The notes beneath the pieces were generated by a model that saw nothing but the letters and a program-made list of their open reading frames with translations, was not told the DNA's origin and ran no database searches. A DNA stretch of 64,000 nucleotides. Source: Afifella aestuarii (lineage in GTDB: Bacteria; Pseudomonadota; Alphaproteobacteria; Rhizobiales; Afifellaceae). The position numbers were made by a program, and so were the translations under genes. Position 1 is the first letter of the stretch. The number at the start of each line of letters is the position of its first letter. Positions 8,760 to 17,254 of the stretch are shown here, piece after piece. The stretch is from positions 744,001 to 808,000 of the forward strand of contig NZ_SAUF01000002.1 of NCBI RefSeq assembly GCF_004023665.1, given 5' to 3'.

Positions 8760-10120
8760 GCCGAACAATGAAGGCACTCCCGCCTGGCCTCAAACGGCGG
8801 ATCGACGAACTCGATGAACGAGCCGAGATCCGCATTGGCTGGGCGCAGCTGGCTCTCATCGTCTTTTTCGGTTCGGCTTACGCATTTCTGCCCCGTGCGG
8901 AAGGCTCGGCAGGCTTCAACTTCGTGCCATACGCCCTTGCTGCCTACGCCGTGTTCACTGTCCTCCGGCTTGGTTTGGCTTACCGGCGCCGGCTTGGAAC
9001 TTGGCTGATCGTCGCCTCGATCATCTTTGATGTGGCGCTCCTAACGGCAATCATCTTCTCGTATCATGTTCAATATGACGAACCCGCGGCCTTCGTGCTC
9101 AAGTCGCCGACAGTTCTCTATTTCTTCCTTTTTATCGCACTGCGAGCGCTGCGCTTTGATCCGACCTTTCTTATCTTGACGGGGGCACTTGCGGTCGCAA
9201 GCTGGGTGTCTCTCGTCATCTATGCGATCTATTTTGACCCGGATTTCGCGGGGATCACCCGCAATTACGTGGAATACACCAACGGCTCGAAAGTTCTCGT
9301 GGGGGCCGAGCTCGACAAAATCATCGTCATCTCCGCCACCACCTTCCTGCTCGCCTACGTCTTGATGCGTTCCCGTGCACTTCTCGTTTCGGCGGTTCGC
9401 GACCACGTGATTGCCGGCAATCTTTCTCGTTTCTTCGCTCCGGAGATTGCCCGCAATGTTGGTGAACAGGAGCCGACGGAACTCGTGTCGGGCGTAGCGA
9501 CGACGCGCGATATCGCTGCACTCTTTATCGATATTCGTGGCTTCACCGCCCTGGCGGAGGCAATGCGGCCCTCAGACGTGATGGCGCTTCTGACCGGCTA
9601 CCAGAGTGCGATGGCGACCGTTATTGGTCGCTTTAACGGCCATATCGACAAATATCTGGGCGACGGCATTCTGGCGACATTCGGTGCGGTGGATGTTTCT
9701 CCATGTTACGCAGCCGATGCGCTTCACGCTGCATTTGGCGTCTATGCCGCGGTCGATGCCTTGAATGAAGAGATGGCAAGGGAGGGGCGTGCTGTTCGCC
9801 TGCGGGTCGGCTGTGCAGTTGCCGCCGGATCCGCTCTTGTCGGCGTTGTTGGCGGTGCAGAACGGCTTGAACACACCGTCATCGGCGTGCCGGTCAATCT
9901 GGCGGCCAAACTGGAAGATGCCAATCGCGTCGAGGGCACTGCCGGCCTTACCACAAGATCGACGCTCAAACTCGCCAAGCGCCAGGGCTTCGTGACGCCG
10001 CAACGCCTTGAACTCCGCAGAAAGCGGCAAGTTGCCGGCCTATCGGGGCGCGTCGACCTAATCGTTCTGAAAAGCGCGCCGGCGAGCACAGAGACGGTCC
10101 CGACCACGGCTTTGTCGTAA
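8756..10120 (+). CDS. Membrane-bound class III adenylate/guanylate cyclase
   Basis: 454 aa from the ATG at 8756, which overlaps the previous stop as ATGA. About five to six hydrophobic helices occupy residues 28-205, with no recognisable ligand-sensing domain. The catalytic domain follows: metal Asp in FIDIRGF (D259) and in YLGDG (D303), substrate-selecting Lys K299 in HIDKYLGDG, a Thr in the second base-recognition position (HTVIGVP), and the transition-state Asn in VNLAAKLE (N381). The usual Arg four residues later is Lys (K385). Lys plus Thr suggests ATP as substrate and cAMP as product (inference). It is the last gene of the overlapping unit. Confidence 0.9.
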   Translation: MSRTMKALPPGLKRRIDELDERAEIRIGWAQLALIVFFGSAYAFLPRAEGSAGFNFVPYALAAYAVFTVLRLGLAYRRRLGTWLIVASIIFDVALLTAIIFSYHVQYDEPAAFVLKSPTVLYFFLFIALRALRFDPTFLILTGALAVASWVSLVIYAIYFDPDFAGITRNYVEYTNGSKVLVGAELDKIIVISATTFLLAYVLMRSRALLVSAVRDHVIAGNLSRFFAPEIARNVGEQEPTELVSGVATTRDIAALFIDIRGFTALAEAMRPSDVMALLTGYQSAMATVIGRFNGHIDKYLGDGILATFGAVDVSPCYAADALHAAFGVYAAVDALNEEMAREGRAVRLRVGCAVAAGSALVGVVGGAERLEHTVIGVPVNLAAKLEDANRVEGTAGLTTRSTLKLAKRQGFVTPQRLELRRKRQVAGLSGRVDLIVLKSAPASTETVPTTALS

Positions 10121-10281
10121 AGGGGAATGGCCTCTCGCATGCCGCAACTTCGCTGGGAACCTCACTTGTCTGCCGAATAGCGGCGCTTTAACCTCCGATG
10201 CATGAGCTGGTGGTCGGCAGCACTAATGAGAGAATGGTTCAAATCGAGCGGACGAGAGGTGCTGCCGCCTGGAGACAGGCT

Positions 10282-11025
10282 GTGAGTGGCCATGTCGTTT
10301 TGGCTGGAGGTGCCTCAGGCATTGGGCTCGCCACCGCCCGGCTTCTCGCTCACAGCGGCTTCCAAGTCAGCGTGCTTGATGCCAGCCGCGATTCCCTTGC
10401 CGGGGCCGATGCCGAACTCCGGGGCGGAGATGCCCTTCTTCTGGAAGCCGATATCACCGACGAAGACGCTGTCGAGGAGGCGTTAGACGAGGCGGAGGAG
10501 ACTTTTGGCCCACCGGTGGGGCTTGTTAACTCGGCCGGATTTGCCCGCGACCTTTCCTTTGAAGCGACTGATGCGGAAGGTTTTCGCGAGGCGCTCGAAA
10601 TCAATCTCACAGGGTCTTTCATAACCGCCAAGGCCGTCGTGTTGCGCATGGTCGATGGAGGAGCGGTCGTCAATGTCTCCTCGGTGTCTGGACTGCGGGG
10701 CTTCCCGGGGCGCATCGCCGACGCCGCAGCCAAGGGCGGCCTTATTGCGATGACGCAGGCGATGGCGGCAGAACTTGGCCCCAAAGGTATTCGCGTCAAC
10801 GCCGTTGCTGCCGGTGCCATCGATACGCCTCATGTCCATCATTTGCACGATGCAGAGATGCGCAGATTGTGGCGCGACCACATTCCTCAGCGCCGCTACG
10901 GGGAGCCTGCAGAGGTCGCGGCCGCCGTCCACTTTCTGTTGTCGGAGGCGGGCGGCTACATCAACGGCCATGTCCTTTGTGTCGACGGCGGCTTTCTGGC
11001 TGCTGGTATTCTGCGTCCCGATTAG
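10282..11025 (+). CDS. SDR-family protein lacking the catalytic tyrosine
   Basis: 247 aa from a GTG at 10282 preceded by GGAGA at about 7 bases; in-frame ATGs at 10198 and 10234 would add a tail not expected for the family. The Rossmann cofactor motif GGASGIG, the Asn-Ser-Ala-Gly segment (usually NNAG), the active-site Ser in NVSSVSG and the C-terminal CVDGG are present. At the YxxxK active site the sequence reads DAAAK: the Lys is kept, but the Tyr codon is GAC (Asp) in RIADAAAKGG. Without Tyr normal oxidoreductase chemistry is doubtful, so it may bind NAD(P) only or have altered activity. It is 15 bases upstream of the asparaginase gene and probably cotranscribed. Confidence 0.8.
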   Translation: MSGHVVLAGGASGIGLATARLLAHSGFQVSVLDASRDSLAGADAELRGGDALLLEADITDEDAVEEALDEAEETFGPPVGLVNSAGFARDLSFEATDAEGFREALEINLTGSFITAKAVVLRMVDGGAVVNVSSVSGLRGFPGRIADAAAKGGLIAMTQAMAAELGPKGIRVNAVAAGAIDTPHVHHLHDAEMRRLWRDHIPQRRYGEPAEVAAAVHFLLSEAGGYINGHVLCVDGGFLAAGILRPD

Positions 11026-11040
11026 GCGGTGAGCTGAGCT

Positions 11041-12048
11041 ATGGAAGATCCCATTCTCGTTGAAGTGACGCGCGGCGGGCGCGTCGAAAGCCGTCACCGT
11101 GGTGCATTCGTAGTGTGTGATGCGCAGGGAAGCATGCGCGCCTGCGCTGGTGATGTCGAGCAGGCTGTGTTTCCGCGCTCGGCGGTGAAGGCGCTGCAAG
11201 CCTTACCGTTGGTGGAGACGGGGGCGGCAGATGCCTATGGCTTCGGGCCAGCCGAGTTGGCGCTTGCTCAGGCCTCACATGGTGGAGAGCCCGCCCATGT
11301 GGCGCTCGCCCGCGCCATGCTGGATCGCTGCGGCCTGACGGAGGCGGCGCTTTTGTGCGGTCCGCAATGGCCGAGCCACGAGGAATCGATGCTGCATCTC
11401 GCCGCGAGCGGCGGTATGCCGAGCCCCCTTCACAACAATTGCTCTGGCAAACATGCCGGCATGCTCGCAGTCGCTGTCGGTTGTGGCTTTGACCCCGCCG
11501 GATACGTGGAGCCTGATCATCCCGTCCAGCATCTTGTCCGCGAAGCCTTGGAAGGCGTGACGGGCGTCGCCCATCCCGTAGAGCGGTCGGGCATCGATGG
11601 CTGTTCATTGCCGACCTATGCCGTGCCTTTACGCGCCCTCGCGCATGGCTTTGCCCGTTTCGGCACCGGTGCAGGTCTGTCGCCCGAGCGCGCCGCCGCG
11701 GCCCAGGCGCTCTTTGCCGCCGCTACCGAGCATCCCTGGTACGTCGCCGGGACCGGCCGTTTCTGTACTCTTTCCATGCAGGCGCTCGGCGGGCGCGCGC
11801 TCGTCAAGACAGGCGCCGAAGGCGTCTTTTGCGCGGCTTTGCCTGAAGTCGGCCTCGGTATTGCGCTCAAGGTCGATGACGGTGCGACACGCGCCTCAGA
11901 AGCCGTGATGGCGGAGATTCTGGCCCACCTCGTGCCGGAATGTGCGGCCTCATTCAAGCCTTGGCGTCCTCGAGAGCTCGTCAATCGCCGCTTGATTCCG
12001 ACGGGCCATGTGGGCGTGATCGAAGAAGCTTTCGTCGGTCTCAGCTGA
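11041..12048 (+). CDS. L-asparaginase, Rhizobium etli type (asparaginase II family)
   Basis: 335 aa, the usual length. It carries the landmarks of the R. etli-type enzyme family (Pfam asparaginase II), unrelated to the E. coli enzyme: PRSAVKALQALP with the Ser-x-x-Lys pair, ASHGGE, NNCSGKHAGML, a GCSLPTYAVPL segment and TGAEGVF. The expected reaction is hydrolysis of L-asparagine to aspartate and ammonium in the cytoplasm, supporting growth on asparagine as nitrogen or carbon source. No signal peptide is seen. The ATG follows GGTGAGCTGAGCT, a weak ribosome binding site. It converges with the small gene at 12041-12265. Confidence 0.92.
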   Translation: MEDPILVEVTRGGRVESRHRGAFVVCDAQGSMRACAGDVEQAVFPRSAVKALQALPLVETGAADAYGFGPAELALAQASHGGEPAHVALARAMLDRCGLTEAALLCGPQWPSHEESMLHLAASGGMPSPLHNNCSGKHAGMLAVAVGCGFDPAGYVEPDHPVQHLVREALEGVTGVAHPVERSGIDGCSLPTYAVPLRALAHGFARFGTGAGLSPERAAAAQALFAAATEHPWYVAGTGRFCTLSMQALGGRALVKTGAEGVFCAALPEVGLGIALKVDDGATRASEAVMAEILAHLVPECAASFKPWRPRELVNRRLIPTGHVGVIEEAFVGLS

Positions 12049-12265
12049 GCCGCTTTTCCGCGCCGCGGGATATCTCAAAGTGCCGGGCGTTGCGGAAGAT
12101 CGTCGGCGTCTGCCAGTTCTTCGGTGACTGCACACCCTCTTGCGCTGGGGCGATCGGACCACGCAATTCCGCCGGCGCCTCACCGTGCGGTCCGGGCCAG
12201 AGAGTCGCGGGAAGGACGGCGAGGGCTGTGAGGAGCAGCCGGTGAGAGAAAGACAGCTTTTTCAT
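12041..12265 (-). CDS. Small putative secreted protein, unknown
   Basis: 74 aa. The first part, MKKLSFSHRLLLTALAVLPA, looks like a Sec signal peptide (two Lys, a hydrophobic core), followed by a Pro-rich region with no recognisable domain. An upstream in-frame ATG at 12382 would hide the signal, so the inner start at 12265 is preferred, though no strong ribosome binding site is visible. Its 3' end overlaps the asparaginase stop by eight bases on the opposite strand. Evidence that it is expressed is weak. Confidence 0.4.
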   Translation of the reverse strand: MKKLSFSHRLLLTALAVLPATLWPGPHGEAPAELRGPIAPAQEGVQSPKNWQTPTIFRNARHFEISRGAEKRLS

Positions 12266-12378
12266 CTGCGCGATTATGACCCAAGATGTCCCGCGCCAGT
12301 CACTTTTGGTTAAGATAAAGTTAATGCAAAGCCGCAAGTTCGCGACGTTGCCCGTGTGCTCGGAGCTTGAGGAGAATC

Positions 12379-13401
12379 TCATCGCAGCAGCAGCGCCATC
12401 GCCTCTTCGGCCGCGGCGGCCGCGCTCTGTCCGCCGCCTCTGACCGTATCTTCTAGTCTTGTGATCTCGTCTTCGAAGCCCGCCAGGACACGTTCGCGGA
12501 TGCGCTCGTCGAGAATGGCGTGAAACCAGATCACGGCCTGCCGCCTGCGCCGCGCGGCGAGGCTGCCGGTTGTCTCACCTTGTTTGCAGAAGCTGTTGAT
12601 CGTCTGCCAGAGTTCGTCGAGCCCTTCATTGGCAAGCCCCGAAATTGCCAGTACCGGAACAACCCAGCCATCCGGCCTTGCCCCGAGAATGCGCAAAGCC
12701 GACTGCAGATCGCCGGCCGCCTCGCGGGCGCGCGCGGCATTTGTTCCCTCCGCCTTGTTGACGGCAAGGATGTCGGCAATCTCTACGACGCCCTTCTTCA
12801 GCCCTTGCAATTCGTCACCCGAGCCGGGGAGTGCGAGAGCCACGAAGACATCGACCATGTCGGCCACGGTCGTTTCTGACTGGCCGACGCCCACTGTCTC
12901 CACAATGATGACGTCAAATCCAGCTGCCTCGCAGACGAGCATGGCTTCGCGCGTGCGGGCCGCAACGCCGCCGAGTGTGCCGCCGGTCGGCGAGGGACGG
13001 ATGAAAGCGTTCGTGTCCTGCGCCAGCCGGCCCATGCGGGTCTTGTCGCCGAGAATCGAGCCACCGGTGCGCGTCGAGGTCGGATCGACGGCAAGGACGG
13101 CGACCTTGTGGCCCGCTGCGGTCAGATTGCTGCCGAAAGTGTCGATGAGGGTAGACTTTCCGGCGCCCGGTGAGCCCGTCATGCCGATGCGGATACTGCG
13201 CCCGGTTTTTGGCCGGAGTTCTTCGATGAGCAGCGCTGCCTCGCGACGATGGTCCTCACGCCGGGATTCGACAAGCGTGATGGCGCGCCCGAGTGCCCGC
13301 CGTTCGCCCGCAACGACGGCCTGTGCAAGAGTTTTGATCGCCTCGGTCTGGTTCTTGTGCCCCATGGTGCTGTGGTAGCTGCCGGGCAGACATGGGTCCA
13401 T
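12379..13401 (-). CDS. meaB: Methylmalonyl-CoA mutase-associated GTPase MeaB
   Basis: 340 aa G3E-type P-loop GTPase (MeaB/ArgK family). Visible are the P-loop GSPGAGKSTLID, LAVDPTSTRTGGSILGDKTRM with switch residues, the Walker B-like VIIVETVGVGQSE, and the base-specificity stretch ADILAVNKAEG. MeaB acts as a chaperone that gates cobalamin loading and protects methylmalonyl-CoA mutase from inactivation (known for the family). The mutase genes lie about 5 kb away on the same strand (18290-21942), separated by unrelated genes, so it is linked but not in the same operon. A start at the internal ATG at 13365 is possible. Confidence 0.94.
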   Translation of the reverse strand: MDPCLPGSYHSTMGHKNQTEAIKTLAQAVVAGERRALGRAITLVESRREDHRREAALLIEELRPKTGRSIRIGMTGSPGAGKSTLIDTFGSNLTAAGHKVAVLAVDPTSTRTGGSILGDKTRMGRLAQDTNAFIRPSPTGGTLGGVAARTREAMLVCEAAGFDVIIVETVGVGQSETTVADMVDVFVALALPGSGDELQGLKKGVVEIADILAVNKAEGTNAARAREAAGDLQSALRILGARPDGWVVPVLAISGLANEGLDELWQTINSFCKQGETTGSLAARRRRQAVIWFHAILDERIRERVLAGFEDEITRLEDTVRGGGQSAAAAAEEAMALLLR

Positions 13402-13423
13402 GCCCTCGCGGATGTCTTACCCG

Positions 13424-13750
13424 TTACTCCACCAAAACCGCGGTGCCGGAGGCCGAGACCATCATCATGCCGCCGCGATCGCCGATTGAAATTGTTTCAT
13501 AGTCGATGTCGACGCCGATGATCGCATTGCTGCCGAGTGTCCGGGCTTCCGCCTGCATTTCGGCAAGCGCTGTTTCGCGCGCTTCGCGCAGAGCGTTCTC
13601 GTATGCTCCGGCACGTCCGCCGACAATGTCGCGGATGCCGGCAAAGAAGTCACGAAAGACGTTTGTTCCAAGGATGGCTTCGCCGGTAACGACTCCGAAA
13701 TATTCGCGGATGCGACGGCCCTCGATTGTAGGCGTGGTGGTGACGAGCAT
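13424..13750 (-). CDS. YbjQ-family heavy-metal-binding-domain protein
   Basis: 108 aa from the ATG at 13750, preceded by GAAGGAGCCCGAT (strong ribosome binding site). The sequence has the family hallmarks: [14 protein letters not shown] at the start, [17 protein letters not shown], a helix with repeated alanine and arginine, [16 protein letters not shown] and a final [11 protein letters not shown]. YbjQ proteins form a small pentameric fold of unknown function; the metal-binding name is historical. It is 22 bases upstream of meaB on the same strand, so cotranscription is possible. Confidence 0.92.
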   Translation of the reverse strand: MLVTTTPTIEGRRIREYFGVVTGEAILGTNVFRDFFAGIRDIVGGRAGAYENALREARETALAEMQAEARTLGSNAIIGVDIDYETISIGDRGGMMMVSASGTAVLVE

Positions 13751-13987
13751 ATCGGGCTCCTTCAAGCGACGACCGCAATCTGCCGTAAGCGCTGCCAGCT
13801 GAGAAGCCCGTGTTTCCCTGGTTTGAGCAGGCGACCGGGATTCGTTCCAATTCAGAGTGTCGTCGAAAGACAACGTTCACGCTTGCAAAGCCTGTGTCTA
13901 TGCAATCATAAATTGCAATAGTAGCCTAAAACCGTCGCCTGGGAGATGCGGCGACCACAGGTTCGGACCTGTAAAACGGAGGATAAA

Positions 13988-14698
13988 ATGGCTGAATATT
14001 CAATCACTGTTGAAATGGACCAGAATACCGTCAAGGCCCTTAAGGATTCCGGGTACTATATGTATGGATTCAAAGCTGTGCGCGGGCAATCCTCAGGTAT
14101 GCCGACGGTCTGGTTCTCGAGTCAGAACTTCCTCACCGACACAACGCTGACCTGGGAGGAGAACTACCAGGCCTATATCTCGAACGATCAAATCGAATCG
14201 AACGTCGTGATCCACGCCTCGGCTAAAGCCGACATCGATCTCGGCCAGACGATGAATGTCGACAATGTCGGCAATGTCAGCGTGACCGGCGAGGGGACTG
14301 CCGGCGCGATCTCGATCATGAACAATTCGACGACGCAGTACACCTGCGGCATGTCTCAGCAGAACCCGAGTGGCGACTATACGACCCTGTGCGCCTTCCC
14401 GCTCTATGGCAATGGCCTCGATCTGATCGTACCCATTGAGACGGTGCTGCTCATGTTCGCCACCAAGCCGGTCAAGACCGCCACGGTGATTGCCCAGGCC
14501 TTCGCACAGGGCGCCCTGATCGACCTGACCGGTGTGAGCTCGCGCTCGCTGACCTTCGACATCAACAAGGGCTGGGATGCGTCGAGCGCGACGTGGATGA
14601 AGAAGATCGCAGCCAACAGCCCCTTGCAGCCTCTCCTGATCCTCCCCCAGGTCAGCGAGAGCAAGGCCGCCAGACGGCTGGCTGCAGCTGCCGCTTGA
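13988..14698 (+). CDS. Unknown soluble protein, tandem paralogue 1
   Basis: 236 aa from the ATG at 13988, preceded by ACGGAGGATAAA, a strong ribosome binding site. No signal peptide or membrane helix. I do not recognise the family. It is plainly homologous to the next gene: both have TVE(M/L)D-like openings, PTVW(F/Y), Y(Q/E)AYIS, a YTCG motif, CAF, an MFA-K/Q segment, and an INKGW/INSGW motif near the end. The predicted make-up is beta-rich with many Thr, Ser, Asn. The Cys in YTCG and CAF are conserved in both. The C-terminus has an extra Ala-rich tail. Lectin-like, pore-forming or particle-forming roles are possible but unsupported. Confidence 0.8.
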   Translation: MAEYSITVEMDQNTVKALKDSGYYMYGFKAVRGQSSGMPTVWFSSQNFLTDTTLTWEENYQAYISNDQIESNVVIHASAKADIDLGQTMNVDNVGNVSVTGEGTAGAISIMNNSTTQYTCGMSQQNPSGDYTTLCAFPLYGNGLDLIVPIETVLLMFATKPVKTATVIAQAFAQGALIDLTGVSSRSLTFDINKGWDASSATWMKKIAANSPLQPLLILPQVSESKAARRLAAAAA

Positions 14699-14738
14699 GC
14701 TTTTGTGGCATTTCGCGACAGCTTGGCGGACTGCGATC

Positions 14739-14769
14739 GGGAGGGGGCGATTGCGCCCCTTCCTTTTTC
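14739..14769 (+). terminator. Rho-independent terminator after paralogue 1
   Basis: A GC-rich stem (GGGAGGGGGCG, loop ATTG, CGCCCCTTCC, one G-T pair) followed by CTTTTTCT. It lies 41 bases after the stop codon at 14698 and before the next paralogue, so paralogue 2 probably has its own promoter or depends on read-through. Confidence 0.65.
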
Positions 14770-14831
14770 TCCTGCGAAGCTGAGATTCTCGCCTGGTTGT
14801 CAGGCGCCGGGCTTTCTAAGCGGATAATGGC

Positions 14832-15509
14832 ATGGCCTCGCGTAACGTCACCATCGAACTTGATAACGCGACGCTCTCCCAGCTAAGCAAGCAGGGTGCC
14901 CGGCTTTACGTGCTCCGTGCAGTGACCTCAGCCGATAGAACCGGCCAACCCACGGTCTGGTACACGAATTCGGCGCTCCTCGGGTCCAACTACGTCAGCT
15001 GGGACGCGACCTATGAAGCCTATATCTCGACCGATCCGCTGACCGCCTACGAGGTGGTTCGTCCCCAATCGAAAACCAAGATCGCGCCCTCGCAGGTGGC
15101 GGTCATCTCGGAGCCGGGCACGCTCACCACCCAAACCGGCGATCTTGAGGGGCGGTTCCAGATCGAGAATTCGAGCAACACGGCCTACACTTGCGGCATC
15201 ATCGGGGATTCCGCTGTCGGTGGCAATTATTGCGCCTTTCACGTCACGGTCGGTGGCCTCGTTGTCATCACGCCGACCGACAAAGCGTTCTTCATGTTTG
15301 CGTCTCAGAAGTTCGATGTTGGGACGATCATCTTGCAATCGTTTGGTGCAGGAATCATTGTCGATGTACCTCCTGGGAATACAAATTTGATTTTCAATAT
15401 TAATTCAGGGTGGAGTGTGGATGCGTCTACAAACTTCGATTTGGTCGCTGCCGGAGAAAAATTGCAAGAAAAGTTAATCATTCCAAGTCAAATGATATTT
15501 GCCAGTTAG
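14832..15509 (+). CDS. Unknown soluble protein, tandem paralogue 2
   Basis: 225 aa, second member of the pair. It keeps the shared positions (TIELDNATL near the start, QPTVWYTNS, TYEAYISTD, AYTCGI, NYCAF, FFMFASQK, FNINSGWSVD) while the remainder diverges strongly, so the duplication is old. The last ~120 bases and the region after the stop are visibly AT-richer than the surroundings, unlike paralogue 1. No signal peptide. Nothing in the sequence indicates an enzyme active site. A terminator hairpin separates it from paralogue 1; the small secreted protein follows 100 bases later. Confidence 0.8.
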   Translation: MASRNVTIELDNATLSQLSKQGARLYVLRAVTSADRTGQPTVWYTNSALLGSNYVSWDATYEAYISTDPLTAYEVVRPQSKTKIAPSQVAVISEPGTLTTQTGDLEGRFQIENSSNTAYTCGIIGDSAVGGNYCAFHVTVGGLVVITPTDKAFFMFASQKFDVGTIILQSFGAGIIVDVPPGNTNLIFNINSGWSVDASTNFDLVAAGEKLQEKLIIPSQMIFAS

Positions 15510-15609
15510 ATACAGAATTAAAGTATAGATGAAAAAATTATTGTCACCTAGGAGAAATAGAATATAATGAATGTTGCAAGTTAACTTGCAGGATGAAGGA
15601 GATGCGGAG

Positions 15610-15909
15610 ATGAAAAAATATGTTGTTTCCGGCTTTGCCGCTCTCGCGATGTTGGCCGCGATGGCTGCGCCAGCGGTTTCCAGCGAGACTCAAACCAACG
15701 GTTCGACACAGGTGGTGACGGACGCGTTGAAGAAGCTTGCCCAGGCCGACGATGCGAGTGCCTGCGCCAACATCCCGACGAGCGAACTCGGCCGGTGCAC
15801 GCTCGACAATCCGCCGGAGGTCCTCAACAACCTCAATTGCCCGGCCTGTTGTGCGCACCGCAATGCGCTGACGTGGATCTCTGCCAACCACAACGTGGCC
15901 TGCCAATGA
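15610..15909 (+). CDS. Small secreted cysteine-rich protein, unknown
   Basis: 99 aa from the ATG at 15610, with AAGGAGATGCGGAG just upstream. Residues 1 to about 27 form a Sec signal peptide (MKKYVVSGFAALAMLAAMAA, then an Ala-Pro-Ala-Val-Ser stretch). The mature ~72 residues hold six Cys (ACAN, GRC, NCPACC, VAC), enough for three disulfides in the periplasm or outside the cell. No family recognised. Its position behind the two paralogues suggests a linked role, but separate transcription cannot be excluded. Confidence 0.7.
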   Translation: MKKYVVSGFAALAMLAAMAAPAVSSETQTNGSTQVVTDALKKLAQADDASACANIPTSELGRCTLDNPPEVLNNLNCPACCAHRNALTWISANHNVACQ

Positions 15910-15955
15910 GATAGGCGGCTGAGCACGCTGCTTCGCTGCTTGAAAAACGGAGGCG

Positions 15956-15977
15956 GCGGCACCTGCGTTGCCGCTTC
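15956..15977. terminator. Possible hairpin terminator between convergent genes
   Basis: Arms GCGGCA (15956) and TGCCGC (15969) form a short stem at the meeting point of the secreted protein gene and the sugar isomerase gene. Only a TTCT follows on the plus strand, so strength is uncertain. Confidence 0.3.
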
Positions 15978-17254
15978 TACTCTCGCTCAAATCTGGCCCC
16001 TTGCTGCGCGAGCGCGACAGCGATGCTCGGCGTTGCCGGCAGGAGTGGGGTCAGCGTCGCCTGATACGCGTGATAGAGATCCGGCTTACCTTCGTAGATG
16101 CGCTCGCTATCGCGCCCTTCGGCATCGACTTCGTTGAGCCATCCGCCGCGTTCGCGGTCAATCATGGCAAGATCGATATAATCCCAAAGACGTCGGTACC
16201 ACTCGCTGTAAATTTTCCGGCCTGTTCGCTTGAAAAGCGTGGCCGCTGCAGTGATCGCTTCCGCGTGCACCCAATGAGCGCGTTCGGGGACGCTGGGCCT
16301 GCCGTTCCAATCGAGCGTGTAGACGAGGCCTGGCCGTTCATCGGCCGCCCATCCGAGATGCATCGCGGCCTCAAACAGAGCAATGGCATCCTCCAGGAGC
16401 CAGCTGGGCGGTGTCTCTCCATGGGCTAGAAGTGCTGCTTCCAGCTTGAGAAGCAGATGCGACCATTCCAGAGAATGTCCCGGCGTCGTGCCATAGGGGC
16501 GGAGATCGTCCTCCGGTTTGTCGCGATTGTAATCGCGCAAGATCTGCCAGTTTAGGTCGAAATGCTCCGGAATGCAGTAATCATTGGCGCGTGCATGGTC
16601 GTGGATCAGGCGTTCGGCGATGCGAAGCCCGCGCTCGCGCCATTTCGGTGCATCGAGGGCGTCCGCAAGCGCGAGGCACATTTCCAGGGAGTGCATGTTG
16701 CTGTTGGCGCCGCGATAGTCCTCTTCGTTGCCCCAGTCTGAGGCGAAGCTCTCTCGCATCGCGCCTTCCGCGTCATCCCAGAAATGCGCCTCGATCACGT
16801 CGATCGCCTCTTCGAGCAGCTGCTTTGCAGCCGGTCGCTTTGCGACGAGCGCTGTTGAGGCTGCGAGCGCCACAAAGGCATGCGCGTAGGCCTGCTTGCG
16901 TCTTGGGGCGCCAGCATCCGGGTCCCGCAGCCACCAGCCGCCGTTTTCGCCGTCACGTAACGGCCCCGATGCGAGCGAGGCCAGGCCGTGATCGACGAGC
17001 GGAATGCATCCGGGAAGGCCTTGCAACATGCCGAGCCCATAAGAATGCACCATGCGCGCGGTCACGATGGTTTCGGCGACCGGCTTATCCGGAAGGCGTC
17101 CATCGAGATCGAGCGCAGCAAAGCCGTGGGCGACAAGCGACGGCTTGGAAAAGTCGAGAAGCCGGAGCCCTTGCGTTCCGAGCCAAGCCTGGTGCTGGCG
17201 TTGGACGAGCCAGCTGCCCGGCTCCGGTCCGAAAAGTGCAAGAGGATCAAGCAT
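15977..17254 (-). CDS. AGE-family sugar isomerase/epimerase (YihS / mannose isomerase-like)
   Basis: 425 aa, the normal length for the N-acylglucosamine 2-epimerase (AGE) superfamily with its alpha6/alpha6 barrel. Recognisable conserved segments: ANSNMHSLEMCLAL, TPGHSLEWSHLLLKLE, HWVHAEAI and a terminal KPDLYHAYQATL; the paired His residues in these motifs are the catalytic acid-base residues in YihS-type aldose-ketose isomerases. This pattern fits D-mannose or similar aldose isomerisation better than N-acylglucosamine epimerisation. The ATG lies inside the end of the upstream SDR gene (eight-base overlap), so the two are translationally coupled and may act on one sugar pathway. Confidence 0.88.
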   Translation of the reverse strand: MLDPLALFGPEPGSWLVQRQHQAWLGTQGLRLLDFSKPSLVAHGFAALDLDGRLPDKPVAETIVTARMVHSYGLGMLQGLPGCIPLVDHGLASLASGPLRDGENGGWWLRDPDAGAPRRKQAYAHAFVALAASTALVAKRPAAKQLLEEAIDVIEAHFWDDAEGAMRESFASDWGNEEDYRGANSNMHSLEMCLALADALDAPKWRERGLRIAERLIHDHARANDYCIPEHFDLNWQILRDYNRDKPEDDLRPYGTTPGHSLEWSHLLLKLEAALLAHGETPPSWLLEDAIALFEAAMHLGWAADERPGLVYTLDWNGRPSVPERAHWVHAEAITAAATLFKRTGRKIYSEWYRRLWDYIDLAMIDRERGGWLNEVDAEGRDSERIYEGKPDLYHAYQATLTPLLPATPSIAVALAQQGARFERE

